NCBI RefSeq assembly: GCF_030704205.1
Contig: NZ_CP131913.1
Span: 3,410,001-3,474,000 of the forward strand
Source: Halomonas alkalicola
GTDB lineage: Bacteria > Pseudomonadota > Gammaproteobacteria > Pseudomonadales > Halomonadaceae
Reading direction: 5' to 3'
DNA: 64,000 nt
The position numbers and the translations under genes were made by a program. Of this stretch, positions 17,775 to 27,265 are shown one piece after another (position 1 is the first letter of the stretch; every line of letters starts with the position of its first letter). The notes below the pieces were generated by a model. The model worked only from the letters and a program-made list of their open reading frames with translations, did no database searches and was not told the DNA's origin.

Positions 17775-19586
17775 ATGCCCGACTATCAGGCCCCCCTGCG
17801 CGATATCCGCTTCGTGATGGACGAGATGCTGGACTACCCGGCCCATTACGCCCGCCTGCCCGGCGGCGAGGAGGCCAGCCCCGACGTGGTGGCGGCGATT
17901 CTCGAGGAGGGCGCTCGCTTCGCCCGCGAGGTGCTGCTGCCGCTGAATCAGAGCGGCGACCAGGAGGGCTGTCGGCTGGAGGGCGGTGAGGTCAAGGCGC
18001 CCAAGGGCTTCAAGGAAGCCTATGCCCAGTACGTGGAGGGGGGGTGGCCGAGCCTCGCCGCCGATCCCGAGCACGGTGGCCAGGGGTTGCCGCACTCCCT
18101 GGCCATGGTCCTCTCGGAGATGATCTGCGCCACCAACCTGGCCTGGGGCATGTACCCGGGGCTCTCCCACGGCGCCGCCGACGCCCTGCGTCACCACGGC
18201 ACCGATGAGCAGCGGGCCACCTACCTGACCAAGCTGGTGGAAGGCACCTGGACCGGCACCATGTGCCTCACCGAGCCCCATTGTGGCACCGACCTGGGCC
18301 TGATCAAGACCCGCGCCCTGCCCACCGATGACGGCGCCTACGCGATCACCGGCACCAAGATCTTTATCTCTGCCGGCGAGCACGACCTGCCCGAGAACAT
18401 CGTTCACCTGGTGCTGGCCAAGCTGCCCGACGCCCCGGAGGGCTCCAAGGGCATCTCGCTCTTTGTGGTGCCGAAATATCTTCCCAATGAGGCGGGGGAG
18501 CCGGGCGAGCGCAATGGGGTGGTGTGTGGCTCGCTGGAGCACAAGATGGGCATCCACGGCAACGCCACCTGCGTGATGAACTTCGATGGGGCCAAGGGCT
18601 TCCTGGTGGGCGCGCCCAACAAGGGCCTGGCCTGCATGTTCACCATGATGAACGCGGCCCGCATCGGTGTCGGCATCCAGGGCCTCGGCCTCACCGAGGC
18701 GAGCTTCCAGAACGCCCTGGCCTACGCCCGCGACCGCCTGCAGATGCGCGCGCTCTCCGGGCCCAAGGCGCCGGAGAAGGCCGCCGACCCGATCATCGTC
18801 CACCCGGACGTGCGTCGCATGCTGCTGACCCAGAAGGCCTTCGCCGAGGGCGGCCGGATGCTGACCCTCTACACCGCCCAGATGATCGATATCGTCGAAC
18901 ACGGCAGCGATGCCCTCGAGCGCGAGCGCGCCGAGACCCTGCTGGGCCTTCTGACCCCCATCGTCAAGGCGTTCCTCACCGAGGTGGGTTTCGAGGCCAC
19001 CAACGAGGGCGTGCAGGTCTTCGGCGGCCACGGCTTTATCCAGGAGTGGGGCATGGAGCAGCTGGTGCGCGATGCTCGCATCACCCGTCTCTACGAGGGC
19101 ACCACCGGCATCCAGGCCCTCGACCTGCTCGGCCGCAAGGTGCTGATGAGCCAGGGCGAGAGCCTCAAGGTCTTCACCAAGGAGATCCACAAGTTCTGCC
19201 AGGCCGAGGAGGGCTCGAGCGAGCTGGCCGAATTCGTGCGCCCGCTGGCCAAGCTCAACGCCGAGTGGGGCGAGCTGACCATGAGCATCGGCATGAAGGC
19301 CATGTCCGACCGCGAGGAGGTGGGCGCGGCCAGCGTCGACTACCTGATGTACTCGGGCTACGTGACCCTGGCCTACCTGTTTGCCCGCGCCGCGAAGCAG
19401 GCCCGCCTGGCACTCGCCGAGGGCAGCGATGAGGCCGCCTTCTACCGTGCCAAGCTCGATACCGCACGCTTCTTCTTCCAGCGCCTGGTGCCCCGTACCC
19501 GCACCCACAAGGCCGCTATCGAGGCCGGCGCCGAGTCGCTGATGGCGATCAGCGCCGAGGATTTCGGCCTGGGCTTCGAGATCTAG
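17775..19586 (+). CDS. Acyl-CoA dehydrogenase, long form with C-terminal domain
   Basis: 603 aa, longer than the 380-aa classical enzymes; this is the form with an extra C-terminal helical domain, like DmdC and FadE-type proteins. Visible: N-terminal helix domain, CLTEPHCGTDLG (FAD/substrate contact), GTKIFISAGEHD, NAARIGVGIQGLG, and VQVFGGHGFIQEWGMEQLVRDARITRLYEGTTGIQALDL containing the usual YEGTTGIQ catalytic Glu region. It introduces the alpha-beta double bond into an acyl-CoA and passes electrons to ETF. ATG 17775 has GGAGAG about 6 bases upstream; the frame is open further up through the palindromic operator, making the longer start unlikely. Followed by a strong terminator. Confidence 0.9.
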   Translation: MPDYQAPLRDIRFVMDEMLDYPAHYARLPGGEEASPDVVAAILEEGARFAREVLLPLNQSGDQEGCRLEGGEVKAPKGFKEAYAQYVEGGWPSLAADPEHGGQGLPHSLAMVLSEMICATNLAWGMYPGLSHGAADALRHHGTDEQRATYLTKLVEGTWTGTMCLTEPHCGTDLGLIKTRALPTDDGAYAITGTKIFISAGEHDLPENIVHLVLAKLPDAPEGSKGISLFVVPKYLPNEAGEPGERNGVVCGSLEHKMGIHGNATCVMNFDGAKGFLVGAPNKGLACMFTMMNAARIGVGIQGLGLTEASFQNALAYARDRLQMRALSGPKAPEKAADPIIVHPDVRRMLLTQKAFAEGGRMLTLYTAQMIDIVEHGSDALERERAETLLGLLTPIVKAFLTEVGFEATNEGVQVFGGHGFIQEWGMEQLVRDARITRLYEGTTGIQALDLLGRKVLMSQGESLKVFTKEIHKFCQAEEGSSELAEFVRPLAKLNAEWGELTMSIGMKAMSDREEVGAASVDYLMYSGYVTLAYLFARAAKQARLALAEGSDEAAFYRAKLDTARFFFQRLVPRTRTHKAAIEAGAESLMAISAEDFGLGFEI

Positions 19587-19636
19587 CACTCTCTCGGTCG
19601 CAAGGAAGTTCGACTTCCAGGACGATCGGTGGCTTG

Positions 19637-19664
19637 GCGGCGGGGGCTCCCCGCCGCTTTTTTT
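19637..19664 (+). terminator. Rho-independent terminator after the acyl-CoA dehydrogenase
   Basis: A perfect 9-bp stem (GCGGCGGGG / CCCCGCCGC) with a 3-base loop followed by seven T residues. It starts 51 bp after the stop codon and closes the synthetase-SDR-dehydrogenase unit. Confidence 0.93.
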
Positions 19665-19757
19665 ATTGTCGACTTTCCTGTCGTCGCGCTGGTTCAGGGG
19701 GCGTGGGCGAGGCATCATGTGTCGCCCCGATCCTGACCCACAAGGATTCCCGCCAGC

Positions 19758-21767
19758 ATGACCGCGACTTCCCACCTGGATAACGCCCTGGCCTCCCTGA
19801 CAGGGGAGAACCCCCTGGAGGCCTGCCTGGACGCCCTGTTCGGCTGGCTGCGTGCCGGCGAACCCGAGCGGGTCGGCGAGCGCCTCGAGGCGCTGATGCA
19901 GGCGCTGGACGACGACCCGGAGCTGGCCCGCATCCTGGCCGAGGGCATCCTCGGGCGGTTCTCCGAGCTCGAGATCTACCCGTCGCTGGTACGGCTGGGG
20001 ATCCTCTCGCGGGAAGGGCTGTTCAGCGAGATGTCCACCCGGCTCTATGATCGGCTGAACCCGCCGCCGGTGGACCTGGACGACTCCAGCGACCTGCTGG
20101 CAAGCCTGATCACCCGCCATGACAAGCCCTGGCTCGAGGCCCTGCCGGCCCATGGCTGGCTGCGCCTCGGCCGCGTGCTGCTGGCCGCCCTGGATGACGA
20201 CACCCGCCGCCGGGTCCGCGTGCACCTGCAGGAGGAGTGCCTCTATGCCCTGGAGATGCTGGCCATCTGGGTGGCGGCGGAGGAGCTAGATCCCGAGCTG
20301 ATGCGCATCGACGAGCGGCTGACCCGCATCGACTCCCCCTTCATCGCCCTGCAGCGGGAGGTCCACGCCTTCGTGGAGTTCCGGGACACGGCGGCGGGGG
20401 AGACGCGAAGGGACGACTATCCGGCCATCGACCACCTCTGGGTGATGCTCGAGCAGTGCAACGACCAGGTGGCCCGCTTTCGTCGGCGCGGGGCCGGCAG
20501 CCTGGGCTCCTCGGTCAATGCCTCCTACCTGATCGAACGGCTCAAAGACACCCTGAAGCGCATCGAGCGACTGATCCTGCTGACCAGCCCGCAGCCGCGG
20601 ATCGCCTGCACCCGCAGCGGCCTCGCGCTGTGGCGGGAGCTGTTGCTGGCGACCGCGGAGAAGGGCAGCCTGCGCGCGGTATGGAAGAAAAGCACCCGGA
20701 TGATGTCGCGCAGCATCACCCAGAACAAGAGCGACCACGGCGAGCGCTATATCTCCCGGGACATGCGCAGCTACCTGGGCCTGCTGGCCACCGCCGCCGG
20801 GGCCGGGGTGATCATCGCCGTGATGGCGCTGATCAAGATCACCATCGAATCCTGGGGGCTCTCGCCGCTGCCCCAGGCCCTGCTGGTGAGCCTCAACTAC
20901 GGCCTGGGCTTCGTGCTGGTCCACCTGCTGCACTTCACCATCGCCACCAAGCAGCCCGCCATGACGGCGGCGAGCTTCGCCGCCGAGGTGGAGCGCAATC
21001 GCCGCGGCCGATCCGTCAGCCGCAAGCTGGGCAGGCTGCTGCTTGACGTGAATCGCTCCCAGTGGGCGGCCGTGTGGGGCAACGTCTGCGCGGCGCTGGC
21101 CACCGCCCTGGTGATCACCTCGGCGGCCATGGCGGTCAGCGGTAGCGCCCTGTTGGCCAGCGACCAGATCGCCTACCAGCTCAGGGCCATCTCGCCGGTC
21201 CAGAGCCTGGCCCTGCTCTACGCGGCGATCGCCGGCGTCTGGCTGTTCTGCTCCGGGATCATCGCCGGCTTCTTCGACAACCGCGCCGACCATATCCAGC
21301 TGGGGCGACGGCTCATGGGCCATCCCGCCCTCCAGCGCCTCTCTCCGGCGCGACGCCAGCGCCTCGCCCACTATCTGCACGAGAACTACGGGGCGCTTGC
21401 CGGCAACTTCCTGTTCGGCGTGCTGCTGGGCATGACCGGCTACCTGGGCCATCTGCTGGGCCTGCCGCTGGATATCCGCCACGTGGCCTTCTCCTCCGCC
21501 AACCTCGGCTACGCCAGCTTCAGCGACTTCCAGGGCGTGGGACTCTTCCTGATCGGCTTGCTGTTCGTGATGATGATCGGCTTCGTCAATCTCTGGGTCA
21601 GCTTTTCCCTGGCGCTGATGGTGGCGCTACGCTCGCGCGCCTGCCGGATCGAGCCGGGCGTGCTGCTGGCCGGCGTCTGGGAGGAGATCCGCCGCGAGCC
21701 GCTGCGCCTCTTCCTGCCGGCGGTGCTTTCCGGCAGGAAGAGCGGCCAGGGAGAGGCGCGCCAGTAG
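19758..21767 (+). CDS. SpecificRecomb-family (Gcr-like) multi-pass membrane protein
   Basis: 669 aa. The first about 340 residues are soluble and helical; from SYLGLLATAAGAGVIIAVMAL on there are about eight membrane helices with a conserved-looking GLGFVLVHLLHFTIATKQPAMTAA segment. The protein resembles the family annotated as site-specific recombinase after gonococcal Gcr, but it has no recombinase catalytic motif that I can see and its membrane topology argues against a direct role in recombination. Single gene, between a terminator and the amidase gene. Function effectively unknown. Confidence 0.7.
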   Translation: MTATSHLDNALASLTGENPLEACLDALFGWLRAGEPERVGERLEALMQALDDDPELARILAEGILGRFSELEIYPSLVRLGILSREGLFSEMSTRLYDRLNPPPVDLDDSSDLLASLITRHDKPWLEALPAHGWLRLGRVLLAALDDDTRRRVRVHLQEECLYALEMLAIWVAAEELDPELMRIDERLTRIDSPFIALQREVHAFVEFRDTAAGETRRDDYPAIDHLWVMLEQCNDQVARFRRRGAGSLGSSVNASYLIERLKDTLKRIERLILLTSPQPRIACTRSGLALWRELLLATAEKGSLRAVWKKSTRMMSRSITQNKSDHGERYISRDMRSYLGLLATAAGAGVIIAVMALIKITIESWGLSPLPQALLVSLNYGLGFVLVHLLHFTIATKQPAMTAASFAAEVERNRRGRSVSRKLGRLLLDVNRSQWAAVWGNVCAALATALVITSAAMAVSGSALLASDQIAYQLRAISPVQSLALLYAAIAGVWLFCSGIIAGFFDNRADHIQLGRRLMGHPALQRLSPARRQRLAHYLHENYGALAGNFLFGVLLGMTGYLGHLLGLPLDIRHVAFSSANLGYASFSDFQGVGLFLIGLLFVMMIGFVNLWVSFSLALMVALRSRACRIEPGVLLAGVWEEIRREPLRLFLPAVLSGRKSGQGEARQ

Positions 21768-21837
21768 CGCTGGAAGGCCATCGAACGGCCGGCTCCCCGT
21801 CAACGGCGGGGCTCCACTACCCTGAAGGCTGACCGAT

Positions 21838-21862
21838 GGCGGCGGGTGTAGCACCCGCCGCC
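21838..21862 (+). promoter_or_regulatory. Strong hairpin in front of the amidase ribosome-binding site
   Basis: GGCGGCGGGTG and CACCCGCCGCC form a perfect 11-bp stem around TAG, without a T tract. It lies about 10 bp before the AGGAGAGGAGAG ribosome-binding site of the amidase. It could end transcription from upstream or protect or attenuate the amidase mRNA; this is inference. Confidence 0.5.
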
Positions 21863-21889
21863 CGCCATCCAGCAGGAGAGGAGAGCCAA

Positions 21890-22737
21890 GTGCCGGCATA
21901 TGACGACGTCACCATCGATACCTTTCGCACCCGCCTGGCGAGCGGCGAGAGCCAGCCGCTCGACTGGTGGCACGCCAGCCGCGAGCGCATCGCCGCCCGC
22001 GAACCCCAGGTGCTGGCCTGGCAGCACCTGGCCGATGCGCCCCCGCCGCCGCCCGTGGCCGGCGGGCCCCTCGCCGGGGTGCCGGTGGGCATCAAGGACA
22101 TCATCGACACCCGCGACATGCCGATCGGCTGGGGCACCGACTACCTGCACAGCCCCGGCGCCCTGATGGATGCGGCCCTGGTGAGCCTCTTGCGCGAACA
22201 GGGCGCGCTGATCATGGGCAAGACCGTCTCCACCGAGCTTGCCTACTTCACCCCGGGGCGCACCCGCAATCCCCTCGACCCCGAACTCACCCCCGGTGGC
22301 TCCTCGAGCGGCTCCGCCGCGGCGGTGGCGGACGGCATGGTGCCGCTCGCCTTCGGCACCCAGACCGCTGGCAGCATCATCCGCCCGGCCAGCTTCTGCG
22401 GCGTCTTCGGCTTCAAGCCCACCTTCGACCTGATCAGCCCCGCCGGCATCAAGGCCTTCTCGCCCTCGCTGGACACCCTGGGCTGGTTCGCCCGCCGCAT
22501 CGACGACATCTGCACCACCTTCTCGGCGCTGACCCGGGCCCCGGCGATTCCAGCGCTGGCGAGCCTGGCCGGGGTGCGGGTGGGGCTGCGCAGCCTGCCC
22601 GGCGACGAGACGCTCTCCCCCGAGGTGCGCCAGGCCCTGGACGAGGTGGCGGGGCGGCTGGAGCGCGCCGGCGCCGAGGTGGTGCCGCTGCCGCCGGATG
22701 GCCGTTTCGATGCCCTGGTCGAGGAGCAGAAAATAGT
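21890..22737 (+). pseudogene. Amidase-signature enzyme, N-terminal part (gene split by an ISL3-family insertion)
   Basis: Begins at GTG 21890 after AGGAGAGGAGAGCCAA. The amidase signature catalytic triad is present: Lys in GVPVGIKDIIDT, the cis-Ser in GGSSSGSAAAVADG and the nucleophile Ser in GTQTAGSIIRPA. The reading frame runs into the transposon after VEEQKIV. Removing the element and one 8-bp target duplication restores the frame to VEEQKIVMAYEAARTLAGEY, continuing at 27266. The intact enzyme (about 440 aa) would hydrolyse a small-molecule amide or a related C-N bond; substrate unknown. The insertion separates the catalytic core from the C-terminal third, so the gene is probably dead. Confidence 0.88.
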
Positions 22738-22795
22738 GGGTATACGGATTTAATGGTTGATGGGGCACCTTCACCCCATCAATCTGATACCACCC

Positions 22796-23371
22796 TCAGA
22801 TGGTTGATAGATCGACTCCGTAGTTGAGTTCCTCTGCGAAGTCCGGCAGTCCGTAACCGATGGTTTTCTTGTAGAAAGGAGAGACCTTCGCAGTCGGTGC
22901 CTTCTTCTTGTGCTTCGTGGTGTAGAGCATTCGTGCCCGCATCACCTCGAAGGAGTAACCGCGCCCTTCACGGTTCTTGTCCTTGGCCAGTCGGTTGATG
23001 GACTCCGTGTAAGCGTTGGTGACGGGCATGTCCGTCTCGAAGTAGGTCATGGTCTCTTCGCGCCAGTTTCCCACTGCCCTGACCAGATCGCTCCAGACTT
23101 CCTTTTGGCCCTTCGGGATGGTGGCTATCCACTCGTCCAGGGCGGCTTCTGCCTGGAGCCGTGTGGTGGCGTCCCAGATGCCGTAGAAGCGCTCCTTGTG
23201 CTCGTAGGCGGCCAGCAGTTGCGGGAACGCGCCTGTCCAGGTCTCCATGATGAGGCGCTCCCGGTCTGAGACTTCGTGAGCGCGTTTCAGCAGGATTTTC
23301 CGGTCTCCCTTGAGAGTCCGGCTCTGGGACGGTTTCAGCTCCTTTCTGAGGCCCTTGCGCACTCTCTCTAG
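22796..23371 (-). pseudogene. tnpA: ISL3-family transposase, C-terminal fragment
   Basis: Reads from the IS1182 junction as LERVRKGLRKELKPSQS and on to ...NYGVDLSTI and a stop. It contains the last acidic residue of the DDE triad in VTNAYTESINRLAK. It joins exactly, across the CTAG duplicated by IS1182, to the other fragment at 24963-25417 (ANDA followed by LERVRKG), so the gene was intact before that insertion. Lies just inside the left inverted repeat. Confidence 0.88.
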
Positions 23372-24962
23372 CAGTCTGTCGGACTTGAGGTTAATGGATG
23401 AGCTGAGGCGTGGGTTCTTCACCCCCCCCTGTGTTGGTGTTGGTGTTGGTGCTGTTGTGTGGCTCTTAACCTGCCCCTCAGCTTCTGCAAGGCGGTTCTG
23501 ACGCCTTGCCTGCTGGCCGGTTGGGCGCGGCGAGCCCTCAGCCCCGCCGTCAACCGGTGCATCCGCTTGATATTCCACGCCATGGTGGCCAATCGCCACT
23601 CGCCGCTGACCTTATCCAGTCCGCGTAGCGAGAACTGCCGGAACCCCATCACGTGTTTGATGATCCCGAAGACCGGCTCCACGGTATGTTTGCGCAATGC
23701 GTAGAGCGCTCGGCCCGCCTGCGTCTTCAAGCGGTGTGCCATCTGTTCGACGGGGTCCTCGCTCTCCGGGGCAGGCGGATCCGCGGCGAAACGTTCAAAG
23801 ACCGGAAGGTGATGGACGTCTCGCTTCATCGCCAACAGCGGTTCGATACCATGGTCATGGCAGGCCTGGATATTGCTGGCACTGAAGTAGCCGGTATCAC
23901 CCAGCAGGTGGTCAGGTTTTCCCAGCGTTTCCGGGTAACCTTGCCAGGCCGTCAGTAGCGGCATGACTTGCTGCTTGTCATTGGTCGCCTGCGTGACGTG
24001 GACATGGGTCACCAGCAGACTCTCGGTATCAACCGCGGCTTGGCGTTGTAGCACTGATCAAACCCCTTGCCGGTGACCGGCATGATGCGCGACTGCGGGT
24101 CGGTGAAATTGATCTGATCCTTGTCACGCGGGCCACCAGTGGGCGGTTCGGGGTCACGCCCACGGGGCTTCTTGCCGGCCTTGCGCTGCGCCTCCCGCCG
24201 CGCCACCTTTTCCTGATAGGCGGCTTGCTCGGTGGCGTCCCGCTCCTCGGCGCGCGCCTCGATCTTGGCCTTCGCCTCAGCGATGGCCGCCAGGCGGGCT
24301 TCACGGCGGGCAATCTCGGCGGGGATATCCATGCCGTCGGCCGCGTCCTCCTTGTCCGCCGACTCGGCCCGATCGGTCAGCGCTTTCACCTCTGCCCTGA
24401 ACTGTGCCTCCAGCTTCTTGGCATGGCCATACGACAACGCCTTGTGCTTGCTGGCGTTGGCCTTGAGCTTGGTGCCGTCCAGGGCGATGGTGCCAAGCTT
24501 GAGCAGCTTCATCTCGCGGGCCAGCAGCAGCACCTGTACGAACAACTGTTCCAGTTCCGGCAGAAAGCGGCGGCGAAAGGTGGCCAGCGTGTCATGGTCG
24601 GGATGGGTATTGGCGGCCAGGTAGCGGAACGCCACCGAGTCATAGGTGGCACGCTCGATCTTGCGGCTGGAGACCACCCCGGTGGCGTAGCCGTAGATCA
24701 GCAGGCTCAGTAGCACCGCCGGGTGATGTGCCTTGGAACCCCGCCCCATGTAACGCCGGGTCAACGTCGAGAGGTCCAGTTGTTCGACAACATCGACAAC
24801 GAACCGCGCCAGGTGACCATCGGGCAACCACTCGTCTACCGAAGGCGGCAGCAGGTAATCGGTCTGGCGATCCACAGGGATGAAGCGGCTCATGGCGATC
24901 TTCTCAGCTCGGCGATGACGGTGGTCAGTATCTCACGGTGCAACGGAAAGACCGACAGGCTG
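23372..24962 (-). mobile_element. IS1182-family insertion sequence, copy 1
   Basis: 1591 bp with ends CAGTCTGTCGG and, inverted, CAGCCTGTCGG. It is flanked on both sides by CTAG (23368-23371 and 24963-24966), a 4-bp target duplication. Removing it restores the ISL3 transposase frame. A second copy (1603 bp) is at 43082-44684 in the opposite orientation and is also flanked by CTAG. Confidence 0.88.
23419..24893 (-). pseudogene. IS1182-family transposase, copy 1, frameshifted
   Basis: Intact length would be about 490 aa. The N-terminal part (24893 down to about 24050) is fine: MSRFIPVDRQTDYLLPPS, YMGRGSKAHHP, and the first Asp region in TIALDGTKLKANAS. At about 24048 one C is missing relative to copy 2 (GCCAAGCC instead of GCCCAAGCC), so QAAVDTESLL is lost and the frame shifts. 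The rest (HLLGDTGYFSASN, HTVEPVFGIIKHVMG with the catalytic Glu) is in the other frame. The copy is therefore predicted inactive unless frameshifting occurs or the base is a sequencing error. Confidence 0.85.
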
Positions 24963-25417
24963 CTAGGGCATCGTTGGCCATGCGCACCACATGGAACTTA
25001 TCGACCACGATACGGGCCTGGGGCAGCACAGCCTTGACTGCTGCCCGGTAGGGGGTCCACATGTCCATGCTGACGATCTCGACCTTCTGCCGGTCTTTCA
25101 GCTTCATCAGGTAGTTGGTCACCACGTCCTGGCGGCGGGTGGCCAGCAGGTCGAGCAGGGTTCGCTCCTCAATGTTGGTCAGAATGCAGCGGTAGCGCTT
25201 GTTCAGGTATAGCTCGTCAATGCCCAGGATGCGGGGCGTCTCGAAGCGGTGCCAGCGCCCCAGGAACTCGGCGCGGGCGTTGAAGATGTCGCGCACCGTC
25301 TTCTCGTCCAGGCCGGTCTGTGCCGCCACAAAGGTGTAGGGGAGGTTGAAGGATTCCTTCTCCACGTACTCATGCAGCCGCAGTGTCATACGGAATCCGT
25401 CCACCATCTCCGGTAGC
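24963..25417 (-). pseudogene. tnpA: ISL3-family transposase, central fragment truncated by IS256
   Basis: Read on the minus strand from the IS256 edge: LNSLPEMVDGFRMTLRLHEY, ILGIDELYLNKRYRC (first Asp), VSMDMWTPYRAAV (second Asp) and VVDKFHVVRMANDA up to the IS1182 insertion. The expected N-terminal 100 or more residues (zinc-ribbon and HTH part) are absent, removed on the IS256 side. Transposition of the whole element by its own enzyme is therefore no longer possible. Confidence 0.88.
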
Positions 25418-26802
25418 GAGTTAAGCTCAAGTCTTGTGTATGGAGGGAAGTAGAGAGGGTGGCGTATCCTGCTGATTGATCACGCCAGATCACAACCAGC
25501 ATAGGATGGATACGCCATGAGCAATTCTACTCTCCAAGCCGTGACGCAGCCAGACGCCGGCGCTACTGATCCGTTGCATGAGTTGCTGCGCAAAGGGGCC
25601 CGAGACCTGATCGCCAAGGCCGTGGAGGCGGAGTTGAGTACGTTCTTGGAGCTATATGCCGACAAGACGCTGGAAGACGGCCGTCGAGCCGTGGTGCGCA
25701 ACGGCTATCTTCCCGAACGAACGGTACAGACTGGCATCGGCGACGTTGCGGTCAAGGTCCCCCGGGTCCGTGACCGCAGCGGTGACGGGATCACCTTCAG
25801 CAGCGCGCTGCTGCCGCCCTATCTGAAGCGGGCCCGCAGCATTGAGGAGCTGATCCCCTGGCTCTACCTGAAGGGGGTCTCCACCGGCGACTATCAGGAG
25901 GCGCTGGCGGCGTTGCTGGGCGACCAGGCCAAGGGACTGTCGGCCAACACCGTGTCTCGCCTCAAGAAGCAGTGGGAGGACGAGCATGCCGACTGGCAAA
26001 AGCGTGACCTGGCAGACCAGCGTTACGTCTACTGGTGGCAGACGGCGTGTACAGCAACGTGCGCTTGGATGACCGTCTGTGTCTGCTGGTGATCATCGGC
26101 GTCACCGAGCAGGGCCGCAAGGAGTTGGTCGTCGTCGAGGATGGGCAGCGTGAGTCAGAGGCCAGCTGGAAAGAGCTGCTCACGGGGCTACGCGAGCGCG
26201 GGCTGACGACGGCCCCCAAGCTAGCGGTTGGCGACGGCGCCATGGGCTTCTGGGCGGCGTTGAGCAAGGTCTATCCAGAGACCGAGCACCAGCGCTGCTG
26301 GGTCCACAAGACTGCCAACGTATTGAATAAACTGCCTAAATCCGTGCAGCCCAAGGTCAAGGCCGACCTCCATGAGATCTGGATGGCCGAGACCCGCGAT
26401 GAGGCGCACAAGGCTTTCGATCGCACGGTGAAACGCTTCGAGGCCAAGTACCCCAGAGCCATGGAGTGCCTGGCCAAGGATCGGGAGGAGCTGCTGGCGT
26501 TCTATGACTACCCGGCAGAACACTGGGTGCATATCCGCACCACCACCAACCCGATCGAATCGACCTTCGCCACGGTCCGCCTGCGGAGCAAGCGCAGCCG
26601 GAACTGCGGCTCCAGAGCGACGACCCTGGCGATGGTCTTCAAGCTGCTTCAGAGCGCCCAGAAGCGCTGGAAGCGGATCAAGGGGTTCAACAAGCTGGAG
26701 CTGGTCGTGAACAACGTCCAGTTCAAGGACGGCGAACCCTTGACCGATCAGTCAGACAGGACTGCCGCCTGACCTGCCGTACACAGGATTTGACAATAAC
26801 TC
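25418..26802 (+). mobile_element. IS256-family insertion sequence
   Basis: 1385 bp with 26-bp imperfect inverted ends: GAGTTA...TCAA.TC.TGTGTA.GG on the left and its complement on the right (26777-26802). It encodes a single transposase. Flanks differ (CCGGTAGC on the left, GGTCGAAA on the right), so there is no target duplication; together with truncated tnpA on one side and truncated merR on the other, this indicates deletion next to the insertion. Confidence 0.85.
25517..26772 (+). pseudogene. IS256-family (mutator-type) transposase with a one-base frameshift
   Basis: The N-terminal half runs MSNSTLQAVTQPDAG to RYVYWW and then a missing G near 26037 shifts the frame; restoring TGGTGGGCAGAC would give YWWADGVYSNVRLDDRL, which carries the first catalytic Asp. 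The second frame continues cleanly (LAVGDGAMGFW with the second Asp, HQRCWVHKTANVLNKLP, and TTNPIESTFATVRLR with the Glu) to the stop at 26770. Intact length would be about 418 aa. The break falls exactly at the catalytic site, so this copy should be inactive unless it is a sequencing error. Confidence 0.87.
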
Positions 26803-27178
26803 GGTCGAAACACAGACGATCCGCTTCTATGAACAGCAGGGCTTGTTGCCGCCGCCTGATCGGCAGGACAACGGTTACCGTGTCTATACCGAGAAGCATG
26901 GTGAGGGGCTGGCCTTCATCCGTCGCTGCAGAATCCTGGGCCTGTCACTGGCTGAGATTCACGAACTACAGAGCTATCAGGACGACCCTCATCAGCCTTG
27001 TACCGCCGTCAACGCCTTGCTCGATGATCACATCTCTCATGTGCGGTCGCAGATAACCGCTCTGCAAGCGCTTGAGAAACAACTCGTTTCACTGAGAGCG
27101 AGTTGCAACGATGACCGGGAAGTTGAGGCGTGTGGGGTTCTTGCTGGAATTAGCGAAGGAAACATGCACCAGCAGTAG
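26803..27178 (+). pseudogene. MerR-family heavy-metal regulator (CadR/PbrR-like), 5'-truncated passenger gene
   Basis: The frame begins at the IS256 edge with VETQTIRFYEQQGLLPPPDR, i.e. about 20 N-terminal residues including the first HTH helix are gone. The remainder covers the rest of the MerR DNA-binding domain (NGYRVYTEKH), the dimerisation helix and a metal site. Three Cys match the Pb/Cd-sensing triad: one in HQPCTAVNALLDDHI, one in RASCND, one in VEACGVLAG. In ISPpu12-type elements a merR gene sits with a metal-efflux gene. Without its start and first helix it is presumably non-functional. Confidence 0.82.
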
Positions 27179-27265
27179 GTGAAGCATCAACCAGATAATC
27201 CGATGAGATGCCGGTCTGTCTCACTCTCATGCAAAGGTAAGATCAACCATTTAATCCGCTTACCC

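Larger units (their letters stand above)
22738..27265. mobile_element. ISL3-family element of the ISPpu12 type, nested with two further insertion sequences
   Basis: 4528 bp. Both ends carry 24-bp inverted repeats with 21 matches: each starts GGGTA, shares CGGATT, and ends AATGGTTGAT. The 8-bp direct repeat AAAATAGT (22730-22737 and 27266-27273) marks the target duplication inside the amidase gene, as usual for ISL3. The element holds its own transposase at the left end (minus strand, in two pieces) and a MerR-type regulator fragment at the right end (plus strand). An IS1182-family copy (23372-24962) interrupts the transposase and an IS256-family copy (25418-26802) lies between transposase and merR. 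ISPpu12-like elements are known to carry merR, a cation-efflux gene and lspA; the latter two are missing here. Confidence 0.9.

Noticed and set aside
15130..20225. Two very long minus-strand reading frames opposite the acyl-CoA operon
   Set aside because: They mirror the codon-position GC bias of the genes on the plus strand, have low-complexity His/Gly/Ala-rich translations and no family motif.
19758..21767. Active site-specific recombinase
   Set aside because: Despite the family name there is no tyrosine or serine recombinase motif, and half of the protein is membrane helices.
25410..26810. Target-site duplication of the IS256 element
   Set aside because: The 8-9 bases outside the two inverted repeats differ completely, so none can be claimed.
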